Shown: one piece after another, positions 50,161 through 58,759 of the stretch
Position numbering within the stretch: position 1 is the stretch's first letter
Layout: every line of letters begins with the position of its first letter
NCBI RefSeq assembly: GCF_000526775.1
Contig: NZ_JAGS01000001.1
Location: 1,178,001-1,242,000, forward strand
DNA: 64,000 bases
Source of the DNA: Ruminococcus albus AD2013
GTDB taxonomy: Bacteria; Bacillota; Clostridia; Oscillospirales; Ruminococcaceae
Direction: 5' to 3'
Translations under genes and position numbers: made by a program
Notes under the pieces: generated by a model
Told to the model about the DNA's origin: nothing
What the model saw: only the letters and a program-made list of their open reading frames with translations
Database searches by the model: none

Positions 50161-50424
50161 TCATCTCTGTTCACAGATAAGCTTGATAGCTGTTCTTTCC
50201 TCGCCATCGATAACAACATTAGCGAATGCGGGAACGCAGATCATATCAATGCCGACAGGTGCAAGATAACCTCTTGCTATTGCTATAGCCTTGATCGCCT
50301 GATTTGCAGCGCCTGCGCCGACAGCCTGAACCTCGACCGAGCCCTGCTCCCTTATCACGCCTGAAATAGCGCCTGCTACTGAATTAGGTACAGATCGTGA
50401 TGAAACTTTCAAAACCTCCACCAT
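50161..50424 (-). CDS. spoVS: Stage V sporulation protein S
   Basis: An 87-residue Alba-fold protein, nearly all of it recognisable as SpoVS: EVLKVSSRSVPNSVAGAISG, then VEVQAVGAGAANQAIKAIAIARG, and a C-terminal DGEERTAIKLICEQR. In B. subtilis loss of SpoVS affects coat assembly and septation during sporulation; the molecular role is unclear. GGAGGG precedes the ATG. It follows ymdB on the same strand, a common pairing, but has its own promoter at 50471-50499. Confidence 0.95.
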   Translation of the reverse strand: MVEVLKVSSRSVPNSVAGAISGVIREQGSVEVQAVGAGAANQAIKAIAIARGYLAPVGIDMICVPAFANVVIDGEERTAIKLICEQR

Positions 50425-50470
50425 CTATCCCTCCTTTTTATGAAAACGTTTTGCGCTTCACAGCAATACC

Positions 50471-50499
50471 ATTATACTACATATTGGTAATTTTTGCAA
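50471..50499 (-). promoter_or_regulatory. Promoter of spoVS
   Basis: Minus strand TTGCAA, 17 bases, TATAAT, within the ymdB-spoVS gap. Confidence 0.75.
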
Positions 50500-50518
50500 T
50501 AGGAATTCGTCTTTTTTG

Positions 50519-51289
50519 TTATTTGCGACTAATAATACGTGTAATATTTGTAGATTTTCCCGATTTTTCATCGAAGCTGACAACCACACCATTAAGAAAA
50601 CAAGCTGAATCACTCTCTGTGAACTTAACGGGGCGGTGATACCTGAACTTATCTATAACAATATCACTGTCAACGCCAAGCACAGAAAGTTCGGGACCTG
50701 TCATACCAACATCGGTTATATAAGCTGTATGTCCGCCGAGGATAACTTCATCAGCCGTCTGCACATGGGTGTGAGTACCCATAACAGCAGTCACACGACC
50801 TTTAAGATAGTGTCCCATCGCCTTTTTTTCGGATGTAGCCTCAGCGTGAAAATCTACAAAGATATTGGGAGTATCGATACCCGCAAGTATCTTGTCTATC
50901 TCCGTGAATGGATTATCAAGCGCCTCCATATACATCGTGCCCATAAGATTCACAACTGCTATCTTTATAGGACAAAAATCGATGACAGCAACTCCCCTGC
51001 CCGCAACACCTTCGGGAAAATTCGCAGGACGCAGCAGAAATTCACTGCTGTCATAAAGCTCCATAACTTCACGACGACGGAAACAATGATTGCCGGTTGT
51101 GACAACATCAGCACCCATACGCATCAGTCTGTCAAAGGACTCGGGAGTTATACCGTTTCCCTGAGCCGAATTCTCACCGTTGACAACCGTCACATCAATA
51201 TTATACTTTCTTTTAATACCGTAAAGCTGTTCTTCAAGAAAATCCGTACCCGAACTGCCTACGACATCGCCAATAAATAATAGGTTCAT
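50519..51289 (-). CDS. ymdB: YmdB-type metallophosphoesterase
   Basis: A 256-residue calcineurin-like phosphodiesterase of the TIGR00282/YmdB family, which in Bacillus hydrolyses 2',3'-cyclic nucleotides and affects biofilm and developmental choice. Metal motifs: LFIGDVVGSSG, VVNGENSAQGNGI, VTTGNHCF, VDFHAEATSEK and VMGTHTHVQTAD. The gap to spoVS is 94 bp with the same orientation. Its promoter lies at 51329-51357. Confidence 0.93.
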   Translation of the reverse strand: MNLLFIGDVVGSSGTDFLEEQLYGIKRKYNIDVTVVNGENSAQGNGITPESFDRLMRMGADVVTTGNHCFRRREVMELYDSSEFLLRPANFPEGVAGRGVAVIDFCPIKIAVVNLMGTMYMEALDNPFTEIDKILAGIDTPNIFVDFHAEATSEKKAMGHYLKGRVTAVMGTHTHVQTADEVILGGHTAYITDVGMTGPELSVLGVDSDIVIDKFRYHRPVKFTESDSACFLNGVVVSFDEKSGKSTNITRIISRK

Positions 51290-51328
51290 AAACTTACCTC
51301 ATCATTTCGTCTAGCATGGAATAAAAAT

Positions 51329-51357
51329 ATTATACTACTTCCAAGCAAAAAAATCAA
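51329..51357 (-). promoter_or_regulatory. Promoter of ymdB
   Basis: Minus strand TTGATT, 17 bases, TATAAT. Confidence 0.75.
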
Positions 51358-51367
51358 TAGAAGTCAG

Positions 51368-51400
51368 AAAAAAAGCCGATACCGTTCCCGATATCGGCTT
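51368..51400 (-). terminator. Terminator of ftsH
   Basis: Arms AAGCCGATA / TATCGGCTT, followed by seven T on the minus strand. Confidence 0.85.
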
Positions 51401-51409
51401 ATAAATATC

Positions 51410-53416
51410 TTATTCGATGCTGTCCTTATCATCCTTGCCAAGAGAAACGCTTGTGCTCTCGGGGATATCTATATCTTCAACAGAATCCTTAGGATCCTCG
51501 GTCACAACTGTATCCTTGACCTCGATATCTTCGACAGTATCCTTTACATCGTCCTCAAAATCAGAAGCGGGAAGCTCACCCTTCATCAGCTTTTCAAACT
51601 TGATTCCATCGATCTTTTCGTTCTTCATAAGATACTTAGCTACCAGATGAAGCTGATCGATATGCTCTTTCAACAGAGTTTCAGCCTGTTCAAAAGCTGT
51701 TTCAACGATAGTCCTGATCTCATTATCGATCTCGGCAGCAACATTATCGGAATAGCTGGGAGTATTGGTGTAATCTCTTCCCAGGAATACCTCGTGCTCG
51801 CCCTGACCATAAACCACAGGGCCCAGATTATCGCTGAAACCATACCTTGTTACCATATTTCTTGCGGTAGCGGTTGCTCTTTCCAGGTCGTTTGAAGCGC
51901 CTGTAGAGATATCATCGAGTATCAGTTTCTCGGCAACACGGCCGCCAAGAAGTACCACGATATTATTGTACATCTCGTTCTTGCTTACGAAAGCCTTATC
52001 CTTCTCGGGAAGACTCATTGTAAAGCCGCCTGCCTGACCTCTCGGTATGATAGTAACCTGATGCACCTTATCAGCCTTCTGGCAATAATATGTGCAGATA
52101 GCGTGACCACCCTCATGGTAAGCAGTAAGTCTCTTTTCGGCTTCGGAAACCACCTTTGACCTCTTTTCGGGACCTGCAACTACCTTAATAGCAGCTTCTT
52201 CCATATCAGCCTTGGTGATAGCCTTTTTATTCTTTCTTGCAGCCAGCAGCGAAGCTTCGTTAGCAAGATTTTCAAGATCAGCACCTGTAAATCCAACTGT
52301 CGTCTTGGCAATAGTTTCCAGACTAACATCAGGAGCAAGGGGCTTGTTCTTGGTGTGAACTTTCAGTATCTCTTCCCTGCCCTTGATATCAGGGTAGCTG
52401 ACAAGTATCTGCCTGTCAAATCTGCCGGGTCTCAGCAGAGCGGGGTCGAGTATATCGCGTCTGTTGGTAGCTGCCATAACGATGACAGACTCGTTGTCTT
52501 CAAAGCCGTCCATCTCAACAAGCAGCTGGTTAAGGGTCTGCTCACGTTCATCGTGACCGCCGCCAAGACCAGCACCTCTCTGTCTGCCGACAGCGTCGAT
52601 CTCATCTATGAAAATGATAGACGGTGCACTCTTCTTAGCCTGTTCAAAAAGGTCACGTACACGGGATGCACCCACGCCGACGAACATCTCAACGAAATCG
52701 GAACCCGAGATCGAGAAGAAAGGCACGTTAGCTTCACCTGCAACAGCTCTTGCAAGCAATGTCTTACCTGTACCGGGAGGTCCCAGAAGCAGAACGCCTT
52801 TGGGTATCCTAGCGCCTATCTCGGTATATTTTCTGTTATCTTTAAGGAAATCAACGATCTCCTTCAGTTCTTCTTTTTCCTCGTCAGCACCTGCGACATC
52901 GGCAAAAGTAGCCTTTTTGCTGCTGGGAGCAAGTCTTGCATTGGTCTTGCCGAAGCCTGACATTTTTCCGCCGCCTGCGCTCTTCATCATGAAAACAAAG
53001 AAGAAGATCATCACGCCCAGCATCAGGAATGTAGGTATAAGATTCAGCCAGAAGCTGTTGTCCGATATAGGCACCAGATCGTATACCAATGGATCTTTTG
53101 GGTTTTCTGCGTCATATTTCAGACGGTAGTTAACAGCTTCTTCTCCGCCCAGCACCTCGTTAACGAACAGTGAAACGTTGGGCACTTTATAGGTTTCCTC
53201 CTTTTCGGGATCTTCCTTGAGCTTGTATTTCAGCTCACCCGAACCGAGATCGAGCTTGAACTCGCATACTTCAAGAGCGTCAAAATGTCCCATTACATCG
53301 GAATACTTGACCTCATCATTCTTGGTGCTCATGCTCATCAGCATATAGACCAGACCTGTGATTATACAAATGGAAACCACAAGGTAGATCAAAAGAGACT
53401 TTCCTCCGTTTTTCAA
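51410..53416 (-). CDS. ftsH: ATP-dependent zinc metalloprotease FtsH
   Basis: Membrane-anchored AAA protease (668 aa) that degrades misfolded membrane and regulatory proteins. Two membrane helices (about 8-28 and 122-143) flank a small extracytoplasmic domain; the AAA domain has GPPGTGKTLLARA, IIFIDEIDAVGRQRG and the arginine-finger region RPGRFDRQ; the protease domain has HEGGH. After about residue 620 comes an acidic tail with repeated KDTVEDIE / KDSVEDID units. It follows tilS by about 100 bp, as in many Firmicutes. Confidence 0.96.
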   Translation of the reverse strand: MKNGGKSLLIYLVVSICIITGLVYMLMSMSTKNDEVKYSDVMGHFDALEVCEFKLDLGSGELKYKLKEDPEKEETYKVPNVSLFVNEVLGGEEAVNYRLKYDAENPKDPLVYDLVPISDNSFWLNLIPTFLMLGVMIFFFVFMMKSAGGGKMSGFGKTNARLAPSSKKATFADVAGADEEKEELKEIVDFLKDNRKYTEIGARIPKGVLLLGPPGTGKTLLARAVAGEANVPFFSISGSDFVEMFVGVGASRVRDLFEQAKKSAPSIIFIDEIDAVGRQRGAGLGGGHDEREQTLNQLLVEMDGFEDNESVIVMAATNRRDILDPALLRPGRFDRQILVSYPDIKGREEILKVHTKNKPLAPDVSLETIAKTTVGFTGADLENLANEASLLAARKNKKAITKADMEEAAIKVVAGPEKRSKVVSEAEKRLTAYHEGGHAICTYYCQKADKVHQVTIIPRGQAGGFTMSLPEKDKAFVSKNEMYNNIVVLLGGRVAEKLILDDISTGASNDLERATATARNMVTRYGFSDNLGPVVYGQGEHEVFLGRDYTNTPSYSDNVAAEIDNEIRTIVETAFEQAETLLKEHIDQLHLVAKYLMKNEKIDGIKFEKLMKGELPASDFEDDVKDTVEDIEVKDTVVTEDPKDSVEDIDIPESTSVSLGKDDKDSIE

Positions 53417-53520
53417 TTTATCACGACCTTTTGTTCTAAATTTGTGTTATTATCAGCCTTATCGGATAATTATAGACCCTTTCTGTGAAAACAGCGTGAA
53501 AGCATTGTCATAAAATGCAG

Positions 53521-54855
53521 TTATTCTTCAATAACTTCAAATATCAGCACACGTTTTGTATCGCTGTCTATCCTTACTCTGTCAGCTGCACCGAAAGTCT
53601 CTGCAAGAACTATTCCCTCATCATCAGCCAGTATAACAGCCGAATCACGCTTATGAACGGGAAAGCCCTGTTTCATCAGCACCCTGACATCAGAGCTGTG
53701 CTGACGGTTGACTAGACGAATCCTGTCCCCCGCCCTGCGTTTTCTCAATACAATAACACCTTTTATTTTATCATAATCCAGACAAGAATTTGTAAACATT
53801 TTATTAACATTTTCAAATTTCCCGTCATTTTTTACCAATTTAAAACTTACAGACCTGCCCTGCCAGTTAATGATGCTTTCAGGTACTACTTTCACTTCGT
53901 CTTGCAGTATATTTTCACCATCTTTTTCAGTGAAAATGTACAGAGTTCCTGATTTGGTGTATGCAAAGCATTTCGCCTTGACATTAGCTTTGCCGCCTTC
54001 ATTAATAAGCTTTTCGATGATCTCTATCTTATCCTGTCCGACTTCGATATCATACTTTGAAAGTATGCGCATGATAACTCTGCGCCTTACGGGATAATCC
54101 AGCTCTCTTATCAGCTTGCAGGAATAACCGTCTCCGCAGTTGACTTTTTCATAGGCTTCATCTGCGAGTTTTTCCAGGAATGCGCTGTCTTCCCGCAGAA
54201 ATCCAAGGGTTTTCGCGAAAGTGTCCATGAGTGATGGATTTAGCTCCCGCAGCACAGGAACAACTTTGTGCCGTAGCTTATTGCGTGAATACTCATCCAG
54301 AAGATTAGTCGAATCCGTGACGAAGTTCTGCCCTTTTTCTGCAAGATAATCCTCGATATCGGCTCGGCTGCACTCTATCAGCGGTCGGATTATGTTATCC
54401 CTTACAGGCGGTATCGAAGCTATACCTTTAAGTCCGGAACCTCTCGCAAGATTGAACAGCGTAGTTTCAAGACAGTCGTCAAGGTTATGAGCTGTACATA
54501 TCTTATCAGCCGTTATCTCTTGTAAAGCTTTATACCTTAACATTCGGGCGCCTTCCTCTTCGGATACAGGATTGACCCTGCAATAGGCAGGAACGTCCAC
54601 CCTTTTCACGGTGATCTCAATACCCAGACTTCGGCACAATTCTTCACAGAAATGCTGATCTCGATCAGCTTCCTCACCGCGTATACAGTGATTAACGTGG
54701 CAGGCACAAATGTCATATCCCAGTTCATGCAAACACAAAAGGAGCGCAGCGCTGTCTGCCCCGCCCGAAAGCCCGACCAGCAAGCGCTCGCCCTTATGAG
54801 CCATATGGTATTTTTCGATCGTCCGACCGACTCTCTGAACAAGCTCACTTTTCAT
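53521..54855 (-). CDS. tilS: tRNA(Ile)-lysidine synthetase TilS
   Basis: Attaches lysine to the wobble cytidine of tRNA(Ile) so it reads AUA. The 444-residue N-type PP-loop ATPase has LVGLSGGADSAALLLCL, CACHVNHCIRGEEAD, ICTAHNLDDCLETTLFNLARGSGLKG and IIRPLIECSR, followed by the TilS helical and C-terminal domains (KRRAGDRI, LMKQGFPVHKRDSAVILADDEG). It overlaps the end of dnaB by 11 bases, so translation is coupled. Confidence 0.95.
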   Translation of the reverse strand: MKSELVQRVGRTIEKYHMAHKGERLLVGLSGGADSAALLLCLHELGYDICACHVNHCIRGEEADRDQHFCEELCRSLGIEITVKRVDVPAYCRVNPVSEEEGARMLRYKALQEITADKICTAHNLDDCLETTLFNLARGSGLKGIASIPPVRDNIIRPLIECSRADIEDYLAEKGQNFVTDSTNLLDEYSRNKLRHKVVPVLRELNPSLMDTFAKTLGFLREDSAFLEKLADEAYEKVNCGDGYSCKLIRELDYPVRRRVIMRILSKYDIEVGQDKIEIIEKLINEGGKANVKAKCFAYTKSGTLYIFTEKDGENILQDEVKVVPESIINWQGRSVSFKLVKNDGKFENVNKMFTNSCLDYDKIKGVIVLRKRRAGDRIRLVNRQHSSDVRVLMKQGFPVHKRDSAVILADDEGIVLAETFGAADRVRIDSDTKRVLIFEVIEE

Positions 54856-56221
54856 CTTTTCTGAATTCCAATCCTCTGAACAATGTATACTCGCCTATCC
54901 AGCTGAGTTTGATCGTACCAAGCTGACCATGTCTGTTTTTTGCCACTATGCATTCAGCCACTGTCTGGTCTTCCTTTGAGTCGGAATAGTAAGCATCTCG
55001 GTACAAAAACAGTATGATATCTGCATCCTGCTCGATAGAACCCGATTCTCTCAGGTCTGAAAGCAGAGGACGCTTATCGTCACGCTTCTCGGCGTTACGT
55101 GAAAGCTGCGAAAGTGCGATAACAGGAACACTGAGTTCCTTAGCCATAAGCTTTATCTGTCGCGTTATCTCAGATACTTCGTTAACACGGCTGCTGTGCT
55201 TGTTTGGCGATTCCATCAGCTGTATATAGTCTATGACTACTAGACCCAGATTATTCAGTCTTCTGAGCTTTGCTTTCATCTGCGGCACAGTAACGCCGCC
55301 CGCACCATCATCGAGATAGATCGGCAGCTGTGAAAGAACATCGGCAGCTTCGGCAAGTTTTGTCCAGTCCTCGTCCTTCATCTCGCCGTTTCTCAGCAAA
55401 GTATTGTTTACCTTACCCTCTGAAGCCAGCATTCTGCCAACCAGCTGTTCTTTACCCATTTCGAGTGAGAATATGGCAACGTCCCTCTTGGTAGCTTTGC
55501 AGCAGTTTACCGCGATATTCAGCGCAAATGCCGACTTACCCATCGCAGGACGCGCTGCAAGCACGATAAGGTCGGTCTTTTGCAGACCTGTAGTAACGTG
55601 ATCGAGCTGAGAAAATCCGGATCTTGCACCCTGATACTTCTCGGCATCGGGACCTGAAATTTCTGTCAGATGATGGAAATTCTCAACGATTACATCGCTT
55701 ATCCTGGTCAGACCCTGTAAGTCCCTGCCCTGCCTTATGCTGAATATCTTCTGTTCAGCACTGTCAAGTAAAGCTTTCGGATCCCCCGCACCATCACTGA
55801 CGCTTGCGATTATCTCATTCGCTACGTTCATCAGAGAACGCAGCTGTGCCTTCTGCAAAATGATGTTGCAGTAGCTCTCGATATTCTTGGTTGAAGGAAC
55901 GTTGTCCATCAGCCCGTAGAGGTACTTCATCGCCATTGCGGAATTCTCGAAAACACCCGCATTGACAGCCTCATCAACGACAGTCACGACGTCCTCTGCC
56001 TTGCCTGTGGTGAACATTCTCATCATTATGGAGAATATCTGCTGGTGCTTGGGTCGGTAGAAATGCTCGGGTTTGAGCATCTCCATCGCCTTTTCACGGC
56101 ATTCCACAGGGTCAAGCAGAACACAGCCTATGACTGCTTCTTCAGCCTCCTGACTGTACGGCAGCGACCTCCCGGGCAGATCAGAACCGCTGACTGCATT
56201 GAAATCGCTTATGTCAGCCAT
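54845..56221 (-). CDS. dnaB: Replicative DNA helicase DnaB
   Basis: Hexameric 5'-3' helicase at the replication fork (458 aa). The N-terminal helical domain (RSLPYSQEAEEAVIGCVLLD, PEHFYRPKHQQIF) leads to the RecA-like domain with Walker A ARPAMGKSAFALNIA, IFSLEMG, Walker B LGLVVIDYIQLM, SQLSRNAEKRDDKRP and the arginine-finger region. Its ATG directly follows the rplI stop with no gap, so it depends on rplI translation or its own upstream site within rplI. Confidence 0.97.
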   Translation of the reverse strand: MADISDFNAVSGSDLPGRSLPYSQEAEEAVIGCVLLDPVECREKAMEMLKPEHFYRPKHQQIFSIMMRMFTTGKAEDVVTVVDEAVNAGVFENSAMAMKYLYGLMDNVPSTKNIESYCNIILQKAQLRSLMNVANEIIASVSDGAGDPKALLDSAEQKIFSIRQGRDLQGLTRISDVIVENFHHLTEISGPDAEKYQGARSGFSQLDHVTTGLQKTDLIVLAARPAMGKSAFALNIAVNCCKATKRDVAIFSLEMGKEQLVGRMLASEGKVNNTLLRNGEMKDEDWTKLAEAADVLSQLPIYLDDGAGGVTVPQMKAKLRRLNNLGLVVIDYIQLMESPNKHSSRVNEVSEITRQIKLMAKELSVPVIALSQLSRNAEKRDDKRPLLSDLRESGSIEQDADIILFLYRDAYYSDSKEDQTVAECIVAKNRHGQLGTIKLSWIGEYTLFRGLEFRKDEK

Positions 56222-56668
56222 TTATTCCTCCACAACTTTAACTTTGATGCTGCATGATACGCCGTGAGACATCTTGACAGCCGCAGTGAAATCACCGAAA
56301 GCCTTGATATCCGTGCTGAGCGCGATCTTCTTCTTGTCAACATCAACGCCGTACTGGTCTTTCAGAGCCTCAGCCACAACACCTGATGTTACAGCGCCGA
56401 AAAGCTTGCCGCCCTGACCTGCCTTAGCCTTGATAACTACCTCTTTATCAGCGATCTTATCGGCGATAGCCTTGTTATCTGCGGTCTCCACATCTATCTT
56501 ATGCTGTGCCGAAGCCTTCTTGCCTGCCAGATCATTGAGGTTCTTGGAGTTAGCTTCAACTGCCAGACCCTTTGCGATAAGGAAATTTCTTGCATATCCG
56601 TCAGCAACGTTCAGGGTATCTCCTGCCTTGCCCGAACCTTTAACGTCTTTAAGTAAAATTACTTTCAT
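56222..56668 (-). CDS. rplI: 50S ribosomal protein L9
   Basis: Ribosomal protein L9 (148 aa, the usual size). It opens MKVILLKDVKGSGKAGDTLNVADGYARNFLI and ends in the C-terminal RNA-binding lobe (KLFGAVTSGVVAEAL, VKMSHGVSCSIKVKVVEE). The ATG at 56668 follows AAAGGTG; upstream in-frame GTG would add three residues. It is in the gdpP-rplI-dnaB-tilS order standard in Firmicutes. Confidence 0.96.
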   Translation of the reverse strand: MKVILLKDVKGSGKAGDTLNVADGYARNFLIAKGLAVEANSKNLNDLAGKKASAQHKIDVETADNKAIADKIADKEVVIKAKAGQGGKLFGAVTSGVVAEALKDQYGVDVDKKKIALSTDIKAFGDFTAAVKMSHGVSCSIKVKVVEE

Positions 56669-56688
56669 TTCAAACACACCTTTCTGGT

Positions 56689-58707
56689 TTACATATTTTT
56701 GATGAAATCATCAATGACCTCACGAAGCTGCCTGTCAGCAGACTCTATATCGGTCTTTAACTGAGCCGCCGCCATTGTTAGATGACCGCCGCCGCCCAGT
56801 GCTTCCATTATCACCTGGACATTGAACTTGCCCATACTTCTGGCCGAGATATTAACAAAATCACCCTGCTTGTACATAACAAATGAAGCAAATACTCCAG
56901 TTATTCCCAGCATTTCATCCGCCGCCTGAGAGGCTGCGACCCTGACGTTTGCAAAGCTGCCGTCAGCCCGTGCGATAGCACATCCGCGGTATATCTCCGC
57001 CGAATTGATGACCTTGGATTTTTCATGATAAGTTTCGATGGAATTTGCGAACATCTGCTTTACAGCAATGGTATCCGCTCCCATCTTTTTAAGGAAAGCA
57101 GCCGTCTCAAAGGTTGTGACGCCCGTTTTCATTACAAAATACTTAGTATCAAGCATTATGCCCGAAAGCAGAGCTTCTGCTGCATAAGCATTGATAGTTG
57201 TCCTGTCGCCCCACAGCTCGATTATCTCTGTGACAAGTTCTGCCGCCGAGGATGCACCGGGTTCAAGACACTGAGCTATCAGCGGTTCGATGCCGTTGAC
57301 CATACGTCTGTGATGATCTATCACGACAATGTTCTTAGCACGTTCTATCATTTCCCTTGATTCGACAAGCTCTGGATTGTGAGTATCCACCACTATCACA
57401 AGGGTATCGCTGTCAAGTCTGTCAAGACCCTGCTGAGGTGTTATATAGTAAGGAAGATCCTCATTATCGTCGATATAATCAATCAGTGAACGTGCGAGAT
57501 TCTTCTCCTTATCGACAACAACATAGCACTCACTGACCAGCTTTCTAAGCGCACAGCACAGACCCGTTGCCGAGCCCACGCTGTCAAGGTCACCGAACCT
57601 GTGACCCATTATCAGCACTCTGCGGAAGCCCTGTCCCGCATCCCCGTCAGCTCTGTAATTGCCTATGCTCTCGATACTGCCGGGTCTTATTATCTCCAGG
57701 AGAGTCTCGGCAAACACCCTGATCTTGACTCTGTTATTATTATCAGCGCCTGTTGAAACGCCGCCAAAGAACCTGAACTCGCCGTTATCACGATAAGCCG
57801 CCTGATCTCCGCCTCGGCCCTGACAAAGCTCCAGCGCCTGTTTAGCCAGCTTTTCACACTCGTCAAGACCCTTGCCTTCTCTGCCGACACCTATAGAAAG
57901 CGTAACATTGGACTTTCCGCCAATGCGTATCTGCCTTGCTTCCTCAAGTATCCTGAACCTGTTCTCTATCTTTCTTGAAAGATATCTCTCCTCCATGAAA
58001 ACATAGAACCTGTCGTCTGATATCTTTTTTGCAATGGCATTCGTTCCCTCAAGAAAACTTTCCATAAGCTTTTCTATCTCAACCGCAACGTGAGCCTTTT
58101 CAGTATCCCTGATATCCGACATCATAGCATCATAGTTATCTATAACAATTATTATCACGCTGTTGTGAGACTGATAAGCATCGTATCTCAGTTCAGTATA
58201 ATCTGTGATATCCTTGAAATACACCATAGAAAGACCGTTTTTCAGATCGGTGCGCACAGCCTTGGCTATATAGTACCTTTTGTTCACACATATCTGACAG
58301 CCGTCCTCTTCAAAGGCGCGTTCAAGGTCGATATTCATGATATTTTCCAGATGATCTCCGTATGAATCCTCGGAATATACCTGCTTCTCGAACAATCTAT
58401 TGTACCACATGATAGTTTCATCGCTGTCGAGTATAACGCAGGGCGCTGGGAAATGCAGCATCGAATCACGCTGAGTTCTTATCAGCTGTGATGCGAGCTT
58501 TGTGGTATATTTTGCAGTCTGATTTCTGAAAATGAAAGCTTCCAGCAGTAGCAGCAATATGCTCACTACGCATATCAGTATCAGTACGCTTCCCGCTCCT
58601 TTTTTTTCCTCAGTCGAGCGCAGCATAAAAGCTCCTATCAGCGATGTCAGCGAGATGACACCCATCGTCGCGGACAACAGCATGAGAAAGCTTTTGTTCT
58701 TTTTCAC
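56689..58707 (-). CDS. gdpP: Cyclic-di-AMP phosphodiesterase GdpP
   Basis: Membrane phosphodiesterase that degrades c-di-AMP (672 aa). Two N-terminal membrane helices (about 8-28 and 39-59), a PAS-like region (VILDSDETIMWYNRLFEK), a degenerate GGDEF domain (about 170-310, without a GGDEF signature), and a DHH/DHHA1 phosphodiesterase with MGHRFGDLDSVGSATGL, VVVDTHNPEL, VIDHHRR and GGGGHLTMAAAQL. The start is GTG with AAGGAG ten bases upstream. It follows rnj by 52 bp. Confidence 0.94.
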   Translation of the reverse strand: MKKNKSFLMLLSATMGVISLTSLIGAFMLRSTEEKKGAGSVLILICVVSILLLLLEAFIFRNQTAKYTTKLASQLIRTQRDSMLHFPAPCVILDSDETIMWYNRLFEKQVYSEDSYGDHLENIMNIDLERAFEEDGCQICVNKRYYIAKAVRTDLKNGLSMVYFKDITDYTELRYDAYQSHNSVIIIVIDNYDAMMSDIRDTEKAHVAVEIEKLMESFLEGTNAIAKKISDDRFYVFMEERYLSRKIENRFRILEEARQIRIGGKSNVTLSIGVGREGKGLDECEKLAKQALELCQGRGGDQAAYRDNGEFRFFGGVSTGADNNNRVKIRVFAETLLEIIRPGSIESIGNYRADGDAGQGFRRVLIMGHRFGDLDSVGSATGLCCALRKLVSECYVVVDKEKNLARSLIDYIDDNEDLPYYITPQQGLDRLDSDTLVIVVDTHNPELVESREMIERAKNIVVIDHHRRMVNGIEPLIAQCLEPGASSAAELVTEIIELWGDRTTINAYAAEALLSGIMLDTKYFVMKTGVTTFETAAFLKKMGADTIAVKQMFANSIETYHEKSKVINSAEIYRGCAIARADGSFANVRVAASQAADEMLGITGVFASFVMYKQGDFVNISARSMGKFNVQVIMEALGGGGHLTMAAAQLKTDIESADRQLREVIDDFIKNM

Positions 58708-58759
58708 TGCCAGTCAACTCCTTTGCTTGATCCTTTATTTGTTCGACAATTGACAGTAT

